A DNA stretch of 43,035 bases from Solirubrobacterales bacterium (GTDB lineage Bacteria > Actinomycetota > Thermoleophilia > Solirubrobacterales > Solirubrobacteraceae). The number at the start of each line of letters is the position of its first letter. The stretch's first letter is position 1. The stretch lies in NCBI GenBank assembly GCA_019244745.1, contig JAFASF010000126.1:1-43035 (forward strand), given 5' to 3'. The notes under the pieces are model-generated. The model was not told where the DNA came from. It searched no databases and saw nothing but the letters and a program-made list of their open reading frames with translations. This document shows, in pieces, positions 13,490-22,439 of this stretch. Position numbers and translations under genes: made by a program.

Positions 13490-14752
13490 CTAGGGGTGGG
13501 TGAGGCGCCAGAGCAGAGACGGGGACGGCAGGTCGCGCGCCGCAACGAGGCGAACCGTGTCGTGCTGGGTACCGGCGGCAATCACGGCACTCCCCACTTC
13601 CTGGCCGGTGATGACGGAGCCTGAGATCACGGTCCTCTCAACGATCGTGGTGTGGGTACGCAGTCCCGGCCAACCGACGAGCGCGGCCGAAGCCGCGGCC
13701 TGCAGCGGTACTCGATCGGCCCACGGCGCCTTGATCCACGCGAGCGTCGTGCCCCGCCTGAGAACGCGGCGCTTCACGACGACGCGCCGGGCGCTGTCGA
13801 GCAGCGCGGTGCTGGCGGCGAACGCCGCCGCGATGATGCTCGGCTGCGCTCCGCTCGCCAGTTGATGCAGCACCGCTCCCACGATCGTCACCGTGCGCCC
13901 CGCTAGCCGATCCTCCGCGGCGAACAGGAAGCATCCGCCCGCCTCTGATGTGGTGCCGGTCTTTATCCCGACGATGCCGTTCCGGCCCAGCAGCGCGTTT
14001 TTGTTGTACTGGCGCCCGGCCACGGGCAGATTCGTTTGCGCCATTCCCACGATCTGGGCGAACACCGGAACCGCCATCGCCCGCATTCCGAGGTGCACCT
14101 GGTCGCCAGCAGTGCTGACCGTGCTCGCCGCCACCCCGCTCGCGTCGCTGTAGTGCGTGTGGGCGAGGCCCATCGCCCCCGCTGTGGCGTTCATCCTGGC
14201 CACGAAGGCGCCCTCGCTTCCCGCGTCCCACCTGGCGAGCATGGCCGCGATGTTGTTACCCGAGGGAAGCAGCATGCCCTCCAACGCCTGGCGCTCCGTG
14301 AGGCGCTCACCCGGCTGGACGGGCACCACCGACTGCCCCGTGCCGCGGTCGGCGTCGAAGACCGCCGCGTCCGCTGGCGTGACCGTGATCTGCGGGCCAG
14401 CCGCGCCAACGTGCAGAGGGTGATCGTGCAGCACAACGTACGCCGTCATCACCTTCGCGATGCTGGCGATTGGGGTCGGCTGCCCCGGACCGTGAGAACC
14501 GATGAAGCCGACTCCGCGCACGGCGAGCGCGGCCTCGCCCTGGTTCGGCCAGGCAAGGGGCGACCGTGGTCCGGCGAACGCCGCGGCGCGCGACACCGGG
14601 ACCACCGTGGCGCCGGGGGGAGAGCGAACGAGCGCATACACGACGTAAGCAGCCGCCGCCAGCAACAGCACCAGCCCAGCCAGCACGCCCCACCACAGTC
14701 GCGGCAAGCGCCGCCTCTTGTCGGGCGGACGGATTAGGCGAAGCGTGGTCAA
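13490..14752 (-). CDS. D-alanyl-D-alanine carboxypeptidase (serine-type, S11)
   Basis: A 420-residue penicillin-binding protein of low-molecular-mass type. A basic N-terminus and one membrane helix (WWGVLAGLVLLLAAAAYVVY, about residues 20-40) anchor it outside the membrane. The active-site motifs are in order and complete: SIAK (Ser97-Lys100), SGN (164-166) and KTG (264-266). It trims the terminal D-Ala from peptidoglycan stem peptides and so limits cross-linking. The C-terminal part (about 300-420) is a beta-rich extension of the type that positions the catalytic domain. The start is TTG at 14752 with GAGG upstream. It stands as a single gene, divergent from a small Cys-rich protein gene. 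Confidence 0.92.
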   Translation of the reverse strand: MTTLRLIRPPDKRRRLPRLWWGVLAGLVLLLAAAAYVVYALVRSPPGATVVPVSRAAAFAGPRSPLAWPNQGEAALAVRGVGFIGSHGPGQPTPIASIAKVMTAYVVLHDHPLHVGAAGPQITVTPADAAVFDADRGTGQSVVPVQPGERLTERQALEGMLLPSGNNIAAMLARWDAGSEGAFVARMNATAGAMGLAHTHYSDASGVAASTVSTAGDQVHLGMRAMAVPVFAQIVGMAQTNLPVAGRQYNKNALLGRNGIVGIKTGTTSEAGGCFLFAAEDRLAGRTVTIVGAVLHQLASGAQPSIIAAAFAASTALLDSARRVVVKRRVLRRGTTLAWIKAPWADRVPLQAAASAALVGWPGLRTHTTIVERTVISGSVITGQEVGSAVIAAGTQHDTVRLVAARDLPSPSLLWRLTHP

Positions 14753-14874
14753 CGAACCGACCTCGATGCTTCCGGTAGCGGTCCCCCGCGCCCTCGTATA
14801 GCACCGAGTGGACGGCGCCGCAACCGCCCGCGGCAGTTTTATGAACCGCCGTGCGTTAACAGAAGTAGAGGAGC

Positions 14875-15084
14875 ATGGACTGCGACCACTCAGGGACCTA
14901 CAGCGGGGCGAGCCGGTACCTCCGGGAGACTGGTCAACTGCGGTTCGTACTGGTGTGCGACCAGTGCGGAGCCGAGCGCAGCGAGCTGACGAGGCTCAGC
15001 TATCGCCCGCACGCGCGTCGCGCCATTGCCCAGGCGCCCGCAACGACCCCCGGAAAGCCCGGGCTCACTCGGGCGGACGTCTAG
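14875..15084 (+). CDS. Small CxxC protein, hypothetical
   Basis: A 69-residue protein starting MDCDHSGTYSGASRYLRETG. It has Cys3 and His5 near the start and a CDQC pair at about residues 29-32 (VLVCDQCGAERSEL), so four potential zinc ligands make a small zinc-ribbon-like unit. The C-terminal 20 residues are low-complexity. GAGGAG just upstream of the ATG supports the start. I recall similar short zinc-ribbon proteins in actinobacteria, but no function is known to me. Its upstream neighbour is divergent, so it has its own promoter. Confidence 0.7.
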   Translation: MDCDHSGTYSGASRYLRETGQLRFVLVCDQCGAERSELTRLSYRPHARRAIAQAPATTPGKPGLTRADV

Positions 15085-15161
15085 CCCAGCTGGCGCGTCC
15101 GTCGCCGCCCCCGCCCCCGCGCTAGCGCGCGAGTGCGTTCGAGTCGCCGACCGGACTCCAC

Positions 15162-16778
15162 CTAGACAGCGCTCGCCGCGGCCGCCGCTGCGCCCGCGGC
15201 CGGCAAAACCGCGCGCCCGCGCACCAGGTCGGCAGCCTTCTCGGCGATCGCGATCGTCGGGGCGTTCGTGTTGCCGCGGGGCACGGCGGGCATCACCGAG
15301 GCGTCGACGACGCGGAGCGCCTCGAGGCCGCGCACTCGGAGCTCTGGATCGACCACCGCCAGGGGGTCGTGGCCCATCTTGCAGCTGCCGACGGGGTGGT
15401 AGAGCGTCTGCATCGACCAGCGGGTGTACTCGAGGATCTCGTCGTCGCTGTCTCCCTCAGGCGCATACAGCGCGCGCTGCGAGTAGCGGGCGAGCGGCTC
15501 GGTGTGCCCGATCTCCTGGCACAGCCGTACTCCCTCGATGATCGAGCGCCGGTCCTCCTCCTCGGCGAGATAGTTGTGCAGGATCAGCGGCCGCGCCAGC
15601 GGGTCCGGCGAGACGACCGCGACCTGACCGCGGCTCGCTGGCTTCAGCACGCACGCACCCGCCGCCCAGCCGTGCTCGGGCGCCGGCATCAGGCCCTCAT
15701 CCATGTACAACGCCGGGACCGCGTGGAACTGGATGTCCGGTGCCGTCAATCCATCGCGGGTGCGGTGAAAACCACCGACCTCGGCAATGTTGGACGTCAG
15801 CGGCCCCCGGCCCTGTTGCAGTAGGGCCAGGTTCTCCTCGGTCGCCGCGTCCTTGAGGCTCACCGGATCGTCGCAGGCGTAATTGACACCCGTGTTCGGG
15901 TGGTCCTGCAGGTTCAGGCCGACCCCCGGCAGCTCGTGCACCGGCTGGATCAGAAGGGCCATCAACTCGTCGGGCCGGCCGATGCCGGAGTGGGTGAGGA
16001 TGACCGGCGATAGGTAGGCGCCGGCGGAGAGGATGACCTCGCGCTCGGCGCTGAAGCGGATCAGGTCATCGAGCCGAACGCCCTCGATGCCGGTTGCGCG
16101 GCCGTTCTCGACCACCACGCGGGTCGCCTGGAAGTGGGTGACGAGCTCGAGGTTGGGGCGCTCCAAGGCGGGGTGCAGATAGGCGACCGCGGCCGAGCAG
16201 CGCATCCCGCCACGGCAGGTCACCTGATACCAGCCCACACCATCCTGGCTTGGGCCGTTGAAGTCGAGGTTCTCGGGCAGACCCACCGCTCGCGCGGCGT
16301 CGAGCCAGGCCTCACACAGCAGACTGCGGGCGCGTCCGTCTTGAACCGACAGCGGGCCGCCGACGCCGTGATACTCGTCGGCTCCGCGCTCGTTGTCCTC
16401 GGCGCGTTTGAAGTAGGGCAGCAGGTCGTCGTACCCCCACCCCTCGCAGCCGTACACGTCGCGCCATTCGTCGTAGTCGACGCGGTTGCCGCGGATGTAG
16501 ATCATGGCGTTGATCGACGACGATCCGCCGAGCACCCGGCCGCGCGGCAGGTAGATCCGCCGCCGGTCGGCGAACGGCTCGTGGTGCGTGGACAGGTCCC
16601 AGTCGTGGCGGCTGCGAAACAGGGACCCGTAGCCCGCGGGCATGTGGATCAGGTCATCGTCGTCGCGGCCGCCCGCCTCGACGAGCAGCACCTTGACGTC
16701 GCGGTCCTCGCTCAGGCGGTTGGCGAGCACACAGCCCGCGGACCCGGCCCCAACGATGATGTAGTCGTAGCTCTGCAC
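15162..16778 (-). CDS. GMC family FAD oxidoreductase (choline dehydrogenase-like)
   Basis: A 538-residue enzyme of full family length. The N-terminal dinucleotide motif is [20 protein letters not shown] (residues 5-24), followed by LLVEAGG. The GMC signature region is [19 protein letters not shown] at about 80-100, and the C-terminal region includes [13 protein letters not shown] (catalytic His) and [22 protein letters not shown]. Family members oxidise primary alcohols such as choline, or other alcohols, to aldehydes. With no betaine-aldehyde dehydrogenase or transporter next to it, the substrate cannot be fixed. The GTG start at 16778 has GGAGGAG upstream. Confidence 0.92.
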   Translation of the reverse strand: MQSYDYIIVGAGSAGCVLANRLSEDRDVKVLLVEAGGRDDDDLIHMPAGYGSLFRSRHDWDLSTHHEPFADRRRIYLPRGRVLGGSSSINAMIYIRGNRVDYDEWRDVYGCEGWGYDDLLPYFKRAEDNERGADEYHGVGGPLSVQDGRARSLLCEAWLDAARAVGLPENLDFNGPSQDGVGWYQVTCRGGMRCSAAVAYLHPALERPNLELVTHFQATRVVVENGRATGIEGVRLDDLIRFSAEREVILSAGAYLSPVILTHSGIGRPDELMALLIQPVHELPGVGLNLQDHPNTGVNYACDDPVSLKDAATEENLALLQQGRGPLTSNIAEVGGFHRTRDGLTAPDIQFHAVPALYMDEGLMPAPEHGWAAGACVLKPASRGQVAVVSPDPLARPLILHNYLAEEEDRRSIIEGVRLCQEIGHTEPLARYSQRALYAPEGDSDDEILEYTRWSMQTLYHPVGSCKMGHDPLAVVDPELRVRGLEALRVVDASVMPAVPRGNTNAPTIAIAEKAADLVRGRAVLPAAGAAAAAASAV

Positions 16779-16850
16779 CGGTCTCCTCCGTGCGATCGTG
16801 GTGGCATCCGATTCTCGCCGCCCGGCAACGGCGGGTCAAGATGAGCGCGA

Positions 16851-17531
16851 CTATGGGCCGTGCTCGATGTCGATCGCCGGCAGGTCGCGCACCTGGTCCC
16901 TGCTCAGGTTCAGCCGGACCCCGTCGTCGACGCTCGTGACCGCGCCGATCGGGATCGCCACGGTCTTCGCGCCGAACAGATGGCCCTCGTCGAGCAGGAA
17001 ATGCGTCACGTGATGGTCGCTGGGGTCGATCACGAGTCCGCGGACCCGCCCGATGTTCCCATCGGTGGCGTGCACGTGCTCGCCGCGCCGCACCTCGACC
17101 TCGCCCACGGGCACGCGGTCGAACGTCTCCTCCTCGCGGTGAATGGTTCTTCCGATCTCGCCGACGCCGGCGCGTCCCACACCGCCCACCGAGCCCATGC
17201 CCGACACGCCGAGCCCGTAGTACGGGAGCGAGAGCATGTCCTGCTGGCTATAGCCGTAGTCGCCGGGCGCCCCGGAAAGCAACTGCGTCTCGTCGGCCTC
17301 CTCCAGGACCTCGAACTGAGCGAGCGTGCATTTCAGCCGTATCTCATCTCCCGCCGAGACCACTGAATCGATCGGCACGAGTCGACCCTCGCCCTTCCGG
17401 TGCCGCGGCTCGACCGCGAGGTGCGTGATCGCCCGCGCTACCGGATTCACCACGACGCGCCGGAGCTCGCCGCAGATCCCGTCGGTACAGGCGACCTGGC
17501 TGCCAATGACGAACTCGGTGGCCTCGCTCAA
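16851..17531 (-). CDS. PRC-barrel domain protein (two barrels)
   Basis: A protein of about 226 residues with two PRC-barrel-like domains. The first is TEFVIGSQVACTDGICGELR, then VVVNPVARAITHLAVEPRH and GRLVPIDSV; the second is GEHVHATDGNIGRVRGLVID, then HHVTHFLLDEGHLFGAKTVA with IPIGAVTSV. A Gly-rich linker (GLGVSGMGSVGGVGRAGVGE) joins them. PRC barrels are small beta domains found in ribosome maturation, photosynthetic and stress proteins; the two-barrel actinobacterial form has no firm function. The start is uncertain: TTG at 17531 fits the domain boundary, while the frame stays open to a TTG at 17582. The gene is divergent from the aminotransferase. Confidence 0.82.
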   Translation of the reverse strand: MSEATEFVIGSQVACTDGICGELRRVVVNPVARAITHLAVEPRHRKGEGRLVPIDSVVSAGDEIRLKCTLAQFEVLEEADETQLLSGAPGDYGYSQQDMLSLPYYGLGVSGMGSVGGVGRAGVGEIGRTIHREEETFDRVPVGEVEVRRGEHVHATDGNIGRVRGLVIDPSDHHVTHFLLDEGHLFGAKTVAIPIGAVTSVDDGVRLNLSRDQVRDLPAIDIEHGP

Positions 17532-17627
17532 GGCGAGGGAGCCTACAACGAGACCGCGGACGGCGCCGGCGCCGGCCCACAACTCAAAACCGCGTCTGGT
17601 CTAATTGGGTCGACCGTGCCGAACGAG

Positions 17628-18821
17628 ATGGCCTTGACGCCCGCGCCCGGGCTCGCCGAAAGCGCGGCTCGCCTCGGCACCGAGTCAGCGTTCTCGGTCC
17701 TGGCGAGGGCGAAGGAACTGGAGCGTCTCGGGCGGTCGATCGTTCACCTCGAGATCGGCGAGCCGGATTTTCCGACGCCCGCGCACATTGCCGAGGCGGC
17801 CATCGACGCTATTCGGAGGGGCGAGACTCACTACACCCCCAGCGCCGGGCTGAAGGAGTTCCGCGAGGCCATTGCCGCCGACCTTGCGGACAGCCGGGCG
17901 ATCGACGTCTCGCCCGACCGGATCCTGGTCAGCAACGGGGCTAAGCCCCTGCTGTTCTTCACCATCCTCGCCGTGTGCGACCCGGGGGACGAGATCGTCT
18001 ATCCGGATCCCGGCTTTCCCATCTACGAATCGGCGATTCGCTGGGCGGGTGGAGTGCCCGTGCCGTTGCCGCTCCGGGAGGAGCTTGATTTCACGTTCTC
18101 ACTGGAGGACCTGAGTGAGCGTCTGGGAGCGCGAACCAAGCTTGTGATCCTCAACTCGCCGAACAATCCAACCGGCGCCGTCATTCCCGCTGGCGTTCTG
18201 CGCGCAGCGCGTGACTTGATCCTGCAGACGCCGGCCTGGGTGTTGAGTGACGAGGTTTACCGGAGGATCGCCTATGACACCGAGGTGGTCTCGATCGCCA
18301 GCATGCCCGGCATGCTCGAGCGCTGTGTCCTACTCGACGGACTGTCGAAGACTTACGCGATGACGGGCTGGCGTTGTGGGTACGCCGCCGTTCCCGAAAC
18401 CCTGGTCGAGCCGCTCACCCGCTTCATCGTCAACTCGGTTTCGTGCGTTCCGGCGTTCGTGCAGGCTGCCGGTGTGGCGGCGCTGACCGGCCCGCAGGAA
18501 ACGGTTGCGGCGATGGTGGAGGAGTTCCACGCCAGACGCGACCTGGTCCTATCGGGCTTGAACGCCTTACCTGGCGTCTGGAGTCGAGTCCCCCAGGGAG
18601 CGTTCTACGCCTTTCCCGATGTCTCGAAGGTGCCCCTGGGAGCTGAGGAGCTGGCGGATCAGTTGCTCGAGAAGGCCGGCGTCGCGCTACTCGCGGGGGT
18701 GGGCTTCGGCGCTTGCGGTGCCGATCACCTGCGGATCTCGTATGCCAACTCTCGGGACCGGCTCGAGGTGGCGCTCGAGCGGATGGAGAAGTTTCTGCGC
18801 GCCCTCGATTACGAGCATTGA
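17628..18821 (+). CDS. Class I/II pyridoxal-phosphate aminotransferase
   Basis: A 397-residue fold-type I aminotransferase of the aspartate-aminotransferase family (subgroup I-gamma style). Visible features are GEPDFPTP near residue 44-51, HYTPSAGL, SNGAKPLLF, the NSPNNPTGA motif at 177-184, DEVYRRIAYD, the Schiff-base lysine Lys241 in LDGLSKTYAMTGWRCGY, and a C-terminal RISYANS with the substrate carboxylate-binding Arg. It exchanges amino groups between an amino acid and 2-oxoglutarate; exact specificity cannot be read here. The ATG at 17628 is used; an in-frame GTG at 17616 is an alternative. The gene is divergent from the PRC-barrel gene. Confidence 0.93.
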   Translation: MALTPAPGLAESAARLGTESAFSVLARAKELERLGRSIVHLEIGEPDFPTPAHIAEAAIDAIRRGETHYTPSAGLKEFREAIAADLADSRAIDVSPDRILVSNGAKPLLFFTILAVCDPGDEIVYPDPGFPIYESAIRWAGGVPVPLPLREELDFTFSLEDLSERLGARTKLVILNSPNNPTGAVIPAGVLRAARDLILQTPAWVLSDEVYRRIAYDTEVVSIASMPGMLERCVLLDGLSKTYAMTGWRCGYAAVPETLVEPLTRFIVNSVSCVPAFVQAAGVAALTGPQETVAAMVEEFHARRDLVLSGLNALPGVWSRVPQGAFYAFPDVSKVPLGAEELADQLLEKAGVALLAGVGFGACGADHLRISYANSRDRLEVALERMEKFLRALDYEH

Positions 18822-18985
18822 GCTCCCCGAGCGGCGCTCCCCCCGCCTGCACGCGGGCGCAGCGTTTGACGCGCCGGCAACGAAAGTTGCAAGACCGCTG
18901 GCGTGGCGCGCCTGTACATAGGGATCGCGTCACGTGCGGCGAAAAGTCCTCCTCGTCCCTGAGAATCACACTGAGAGGAGGCGTT

Positions 18986-19786
18986 GTGGCCGACTTCAAC
19001 AGGCGTGGCGCGGTGCTCGAGGAGCCGGCGGAACGTCGCTCACGATTTGGCGATCTAGGTGATCGCCTCACCCGGACCTTTTCCCCCAAGCCCGATCAGG
19101 GTCGAGCGCGTCCGAAGCCGAGGGCACACGTAGATCGCACGCTCGACAGCCCGCGACCTGTGGACTGGGACGAGCCCATGCCGCGGTTCCCGATCACTCG
19201 GCAGGGTTACGACTGCGCGGCCGTGGACGAGCATGTGGCCGAGCTCGAGCAGGAGCTCATGGACCTCGATCGGGAACTGGCGGACACCCGTGCCCGAACG
19301 GCGTCGAAGGGCGACGTTGCCGCGGAGATGGAGCGGATCGGAGAACAGACGTCGGCGATTCTGATCGCCGCCCACGAACAGGCTAAGGAAACCACGCGGC
19401 GCGCCAAAGAGGAGGCCGACCGCTGCATCGCCGACGCTGCGTCCAACGCGGTCGCGACCACGGCGGACGCGCAGCGCCAGCTCCGCGATCTGGAGACCGA
19501 GAAGCTGTCGCTGGGCCGCGAACGCGACCGGTTGGTCGAGGACATCCGGAGCATCGCCGCTTCGCTCACCTCGCTCGCCGACGGCGCCGCCGACCGGTAC
19601 CAGCCGAGTCCAGACCACGTCGGTCCGATGACCGCGGCGGCGTCGCAGCCCGCTCCGGCCTCAAAGCCCGCGGTCGTCGCACAACCCCCGACGAACTCGC
19701 AACCCCGGAGCCCGATCGTCTCCGAACCCCAAGAAGCATCGAGCTCCGCGGACCAGCCCACGGTCGAGGACATCCACGAGGATTAG
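18986..19786 (+). CDS. DivIVA-like coiled-coil protein
   Basis: A 266-residue cytoplasmic protein. A disordered basic N-terminus (1-64) precedes a DivIVA-type N-domain, PRFPITRQGYDCAAVDEHVA, with the conserved F and GYD (74-76). A long coiled coil (about 80-190: AELEQELMDLDRELADTRAR and RRAKEEADRCIADAASNAVA) follows, then a Pro/Ala/Ser-rich tail. DivIVA proteins recognise curved membrane at poles or septa and recruit growth machinery. This one has a long pre-domain extension, so it is a paralogue rather than canonical Wag31. The GTG at 18986 has AGGAGG five nt upstream. A small GCAAC-GAAA-GTTGC hairpin lies at 18877-18890 in the leader region. Confidence 0.82.
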   Translation: MADFNRRGAVLEEPAERRSRFGDLGDRLTRTFSPKPDQGRARPKPRAHVDRTLDSPRPVDWDEPMPRFPITRQGYDCAAVDEHVAELEQELMDLDRELADTRARTASKGDVAAEMERIGEQTSAILIAAHEQAKETTRRAKEEADRCIADAASNAVATTADAQRQLRDLETEKLSLGRERDRLVEDIRSIAASLTSLADGAADRYQPSPDHVGPMTAAASQPAPASKPAVVAQPPTNSQPRSPIVSEPQEASSSADQPTVEDIHED

Positions 19787-19820
19787 CGTCCCGGGATAGC
19801 CCCCGATAGAGCGACGCCCG

Positions 19821-19840
19821 CGGCCGGGCATCCCCGGCCG
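19821..19840 (+). terminator. Hairpin after DivIVA-like gene
   Basis: CGGCCGGG (19821-19828), loop CATC, CCCGGCCG (19833-19840): a perfect 8-bp GC stem 35 bp downstream of the DivIVA-like stop and 26 bp before the cupin gene. Confidence 0.6.
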
Positions 19841-19865
19841 GCGATCGCGTGGCAAGATCCAACTG

Positions 19866-20303
19866 ATGCAGGATGGCACCACGCGGGCGCGGCTCGATCC
19901 CGATACCGATGACCGGTTCCTGCCGCTTCGCCGCCAGCTCGAAGTCACATCGTTCGGGCTCAACCAGATCGTGCTTGCACCCGGGCAGCGAGGGCGGATT
20001 CATCGTCATCAGCGCCAGGAGGAGGTCTATCTCGTCCTCGAGGGGCGCCTGACACTCGCGATCGAAGGGCAAGAGACAGAGCTCGAGCAGGGCGAGTTGA
20101 TCCGGGTGGCGCCACGACTTCGTCGACAGCTTGTCAATCGAGGGCCGGGACGGCTGGTGCTGATCGCGCTCGGAGGCGCGGGCGAGCACGAGGGGCGCGA
20201 TGGCGAGGCCTTCGCATCCTGGGAAGGCGACGTCCCGCTCTCGCCGCAGGAGCTCCCGCTCCCGTCGGATCTGAGCCCCGAGGAGCTTAGGGCCCGCCGA
20301 TGA
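19866..20303 (+). CDS. Cupin domain protein
   Basis: A 145-residue single-domain cupin. Motif 1 is PGQRGRIHRHQRQEEVYLVL with metal ligands His46, His48 and Glu52/53, followed by Gly60. Motif 2 is degenerate (LIRVAPRLRRQLVNRGPGRL) with no obvious second-motif His, the usual His being replaced by Arg. The metal site may therefore be three-coordinate or changed. Small cupins of this form act as isomerases, dioxygenases or sugar/ligand sensors; the substrate is unknown. The stop codon lies inside the left arm of a 143-bp palindrome. Confidence 0.85.
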   Translation: MQDGTTRARLDPDTDDRFLPLRRQLEVTSFGLNQIVLAPGQRGRIHRHQRQEEVYLVLEGRLTLAIEGQETELEQGELIRVAPRLRRQLVNRGPGRLVLIALGGAGEHEGRDGEAFASWEGDVPLSPQELPLPSDLSPEELRARR

Positions 20304-20440
20304 ATAACTGTGATCTGAGGCGCCCGATGAGCGTCGCGGATGCTTCGTCCTCGGATCTCGCTGTAGCGCTGCTACAGCTTCGATCCTGCGTCCTCGCCCC
20401 GCTCGCTCCTCGGACCCCTCATCCGCACACTTATTCATCG
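20298..20440. repeat. 143-bp imperfect palindrome with matching ends
   Basis: The left end CGATGAATAACTGTG (20298-20312) and the right end CACACTTATTCATCG (20426-20440) are inverted copies with one mismatch. The centre CTGTAG-CGCTG-CTACAG (20361-20377) is a perfect hairpin on exactly the same axis (20369). Between them, CGCTC.TCGG...CCTCA and GATCC also match across the axis with small gaps. It overlaps the cupin stop and lies between convergent genes. It could be a MITE-like element, a very large bidirectional terminator, or a structured RNA. No clear target-site duplication was seen. Confidence 0.75.
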
Positions 20441-20496
20441 TCGGACCCTTAGGACCCAACGATCATGAGCCTCAGACGATCCGTCGATCGCGAGCC

Positions 20497-20865
20497 TCAG
20501 ACACGCACCCCGCGGTCGGCGAGCCACTCGACCACGCTGGCCGGCGGATCCCCGTGCCATTCAGCCCTCGCGGCTAGTCGCAACACCTCCTGAGGATCGC
20601 GTTCGCTCGCGCCGTGGCCCCGCCTAGAGGCCAGGTACAACACCAACGCGTTGGCCATGGAGACGGCGGGGTTCTCGATCTCATAGTCGACACCCTCGCT
20701 CGCCCAGGCGAGGCGCTCCTCGAGATTCTGGACGGCCGTGATCGGCGCATCGTCATCCTCGAACTGCTCCTCGAACCGGCCCAAGTCCGGATCGAGATCG
20801 TCTGGATCACAGATCTCGACCGCGCGCCGGACGAGGTCGGAGACGGTCGGCGTCTTAGGGTCCAT
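20497..20865 (-). CDS. Hypothetical protein downstream of MetE-like gene
   Basis: A 122-residue, acidic, probably all-helical soluble protein: PTVSDLVRRAVEICDPDDLD, then an Asp/Glu-rich segment, NLEERLAWASEGVDYEIENP, and EVLRLAARAEWHGDPPASVV. I see no motif with a known function and no membrane or signal segment. Its ATG (20865) overlaps the end of the upstream MetE-like gene by 11 bp, and the ribosome-binding site AAGGAGGAG lies inside that gene. Translation of the two is therefore coupled and they probably work together or are needed in fixed ratio. Confidence 0.75.
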   Translation of the reverse strand: MDPKTPTVSDLVRRAVEICDPDDLDPDLGRFEEQFEDDDAPITAVQNLEERLAWASEGVDYEIENPAVSMANALVLYLASRRGHGASERDPQEVLRLAARAEWHGDPPASVVEWLADRGVRV

Positions 20866-21943
20866 TCCTCTCCTCCTTCATATCAGAGTCCCGGAGCGCG
20901 CGGGCCATGCGTCGGTGTTCGCGCATCGTCTCCATCCCATTCGCGCCCGGCTGACGCCCGAACCCGCAGTACATCGCGACGCCGAAGTCCGAGAGGTACT
21001 GCGAGGCCGTGGCGTGGCGGCGCTTCAAGCCCGGGATGCCGTCGAGCGGGAGCACGATGCCGAGGTAGACACGCGTGTCAGGAGTGTTCAGATCGCTCAG
21101 CGGCCGAAAGAAGCTCTCATCCTCGCTTCGCAGGTAGCGGGGCCCGGCCATGTGCACCCAGTCGACCGCGCGCCCCGATTGAGCCACCGCATGGTTTGCC
21201 ATCCGGACCAGGAGGCTCATGTCCCTGGCCTCATACATGGGCCACTCGGGAAACGTGCCGTAGCAGAAGTGGTATCCGAGCAGCACGTCTTCGGGTACAA
21301 GGTGAGTCAGGCTCGCGACTGGGCCGGTGAACCGCTCCCACGCCCCGTCCGAGGTCCACGCCAACACGCCCTCGAGATCGAGCACCTCGTAGCACACGTC
21401 CCACTGGATCGCCAGATCCTTGGGCGGGATCTCGCTGGTTAGCCGCTCGAGCTCCCGGCGGACCAGATCCGCGAACGCGCGCTCGGCCACTGGGTAATCG
21501 GCGCCGAAGTTCGCCTTGAAGCCGTTGAGCGCGCTGGCCGGGAACGGCAGCCCGACTTGGAAGCGGAGACCGTCCGGAATTGCCGACTGATCGCGCAGGG
21601 CCCGAAACAGCCGGTAGGACGCGATCGCATCATCGATTCGGGGCCATGAATCCCACCGAAGATCGGTGACCCCGTCGCGGATGCGGAAGATCGGAGTCTC
21701 GTAGGCGTGTCGTGGGATGCCGGTCGGCGACTCGGTAACCGCGACCGTCTCTACGTCGGGATGCGGTCGGACAAGCCGCTCGCGCTCATACCCAACCCAT
21801 GCGGCTCTCGGGCCCGTCTCGCCGTCGGGAAGCGCGAACACCATGTCGCCGAACAACTCGCCGGCGGCACGCAGTGCCGTCTCCGTGGAATCGGCGGGCA
21901 GGCTGCCGACGAGCAGCAGATCGCTCCTGACTCGCGAACTCAT
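20855..21943 (-). CDS. MetE-like (cobalamin-independent methionine synthase fold) protein
   Basis: A 362-residue single-domain protein, half the size of MetE. It resembles the MetE/UROD barrel: FALPDGETGPRAAWVGYERE near the start, LAIQWDVCYEVLDLEG (the strand that carries the DEPA-like site), LGYHFCYGTFPEWPM with an HxC pair (His225, Cys227) and GVAMYCGFGRQPG with Cys326. These match in order the zinc ligands His-x-Cys ... Cys of MetE. A thiol methyltransferase or other zinc-thiolate chemistry is plausible, but no folate-binding domain is present. The start has AAGGAG upstream. It is co-transcribed with the overlapping gene at 20497-20865 and divergent from a winged-helix gene. Confidence 0.7.
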   Translation of the reverse strand: MSSRVRSDLLLVGSLPADSTETALRAAGELFGDMVFALPDGETGPRAAWVGYERERLVRPHPDVETVAVTESPTGIPRHAYETPIFRIRDGVTDLRWDSWPRIDDAIASYRLFRALRDQSAIPDGLRFQVGLPFPASALNGFKANFGADYPVAERAFADLVRRELERLTSEIPPKDLAIQWDVCYEVLDLEGVLAWTSDGAWERFTGPVASLTHLVPEDVLLGYHFCYGTFPEWPMYEARDMSLLVRMANHAVAQSGRAVDWVHMAGPRYLRSEDESFFRPLSDLNTPDTRVYLGIVLPLDGIPGLKRRHATASQYLSDFGVAMYCGFGRQPGANGMETMREHRRMARALRDSDMKEERNGP

Positions 21944-22049
21944 TGGTCGTCTCCTTGGTCTCCGAACGACTGGTGCGCTCTGAGTAACACATCGGCGGAT
22001 GCGTTGTCTGCTTTCATGACTGCCACCTATTGCTATCGAAAGGAATCTG

Positions 22050-22409
22050 ATGGAGCACACTCAGGAGCTGGCACAGCAAATTCGCGCTCGTATCAGCGAG
22101 CTGGAATCCGATCTCGAAGCTCACCGTCGCGCGCTGGCGGTGCTCGAACAACCACAGTCCGGTGCGCAACCGAGCCCCAACGGCGCCCGCCGGCGTCGCG
22201 CTCCCCGCCGTCGGCGCGCGGCAGTCTCGACCGAGGCGGTCTTTGGTGCCCTGAACGACGGCAGCGATCAGGCGGCGGTGATCGCGAAAGAGTTTGGTGT
22301 GTCAACTGCTGTAGTGCGCCACCGGCTCGAGCAGCTCGAGCAAGCGGGCCGCGTAAGCAGATCGGGTCAGCGTCGCGGTACTCGTTGGCGCAGCCACGCC
22401 GCGAGCTGA
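22050..22409 (+). CDS. Winged-helix protein with N-terminal coiled coil
   Basis: A 119-residue protein. Residues 1-33 (MEHTQELAQQIRARISELES, EAHRRALAVLEQ) form a coiled coil. Residues 45-58 are strongly basic (RRRRAPRRRRA). Residues 60-115 look like a winged helix-turn-helix: VFGALNDGSDQAAVIAKEFG, then VSTAVVRHRLEQLEQAGRVS and RSGQRRGTRWR as the wing. It is likely a DNA-binding protein of nucleoid-associated or local regulatory type. AAAGGAA precedes the ATG. It is divergent from the MetE-like operon across about 100 bp and could regulate it; that is inference only. Confidence 0.7.
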   Translation: MEHTQELAQQIRARISELESDLEAHRRALAVLEQPQSGAQPSPNGARRRRAPRRRRAAVSTEAVFGALNDGSDQAAVIAKEFGVSTAVVRHRLEQLEQAGRVSRSGQRRGTRWRSHAAS

Positions 22410-22439
22410 CGGGTCCCGAGCGCGCAGACCTCGCGCGCA

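Noticed and set aside
18877-18890. Riboswitch or structured leader before the DivIVA-like gene
   Set aside because: Only one short GCAAC-GAAA-GTTGC stem is clear; no further conserved structure of a known riboswitch could be recognised.
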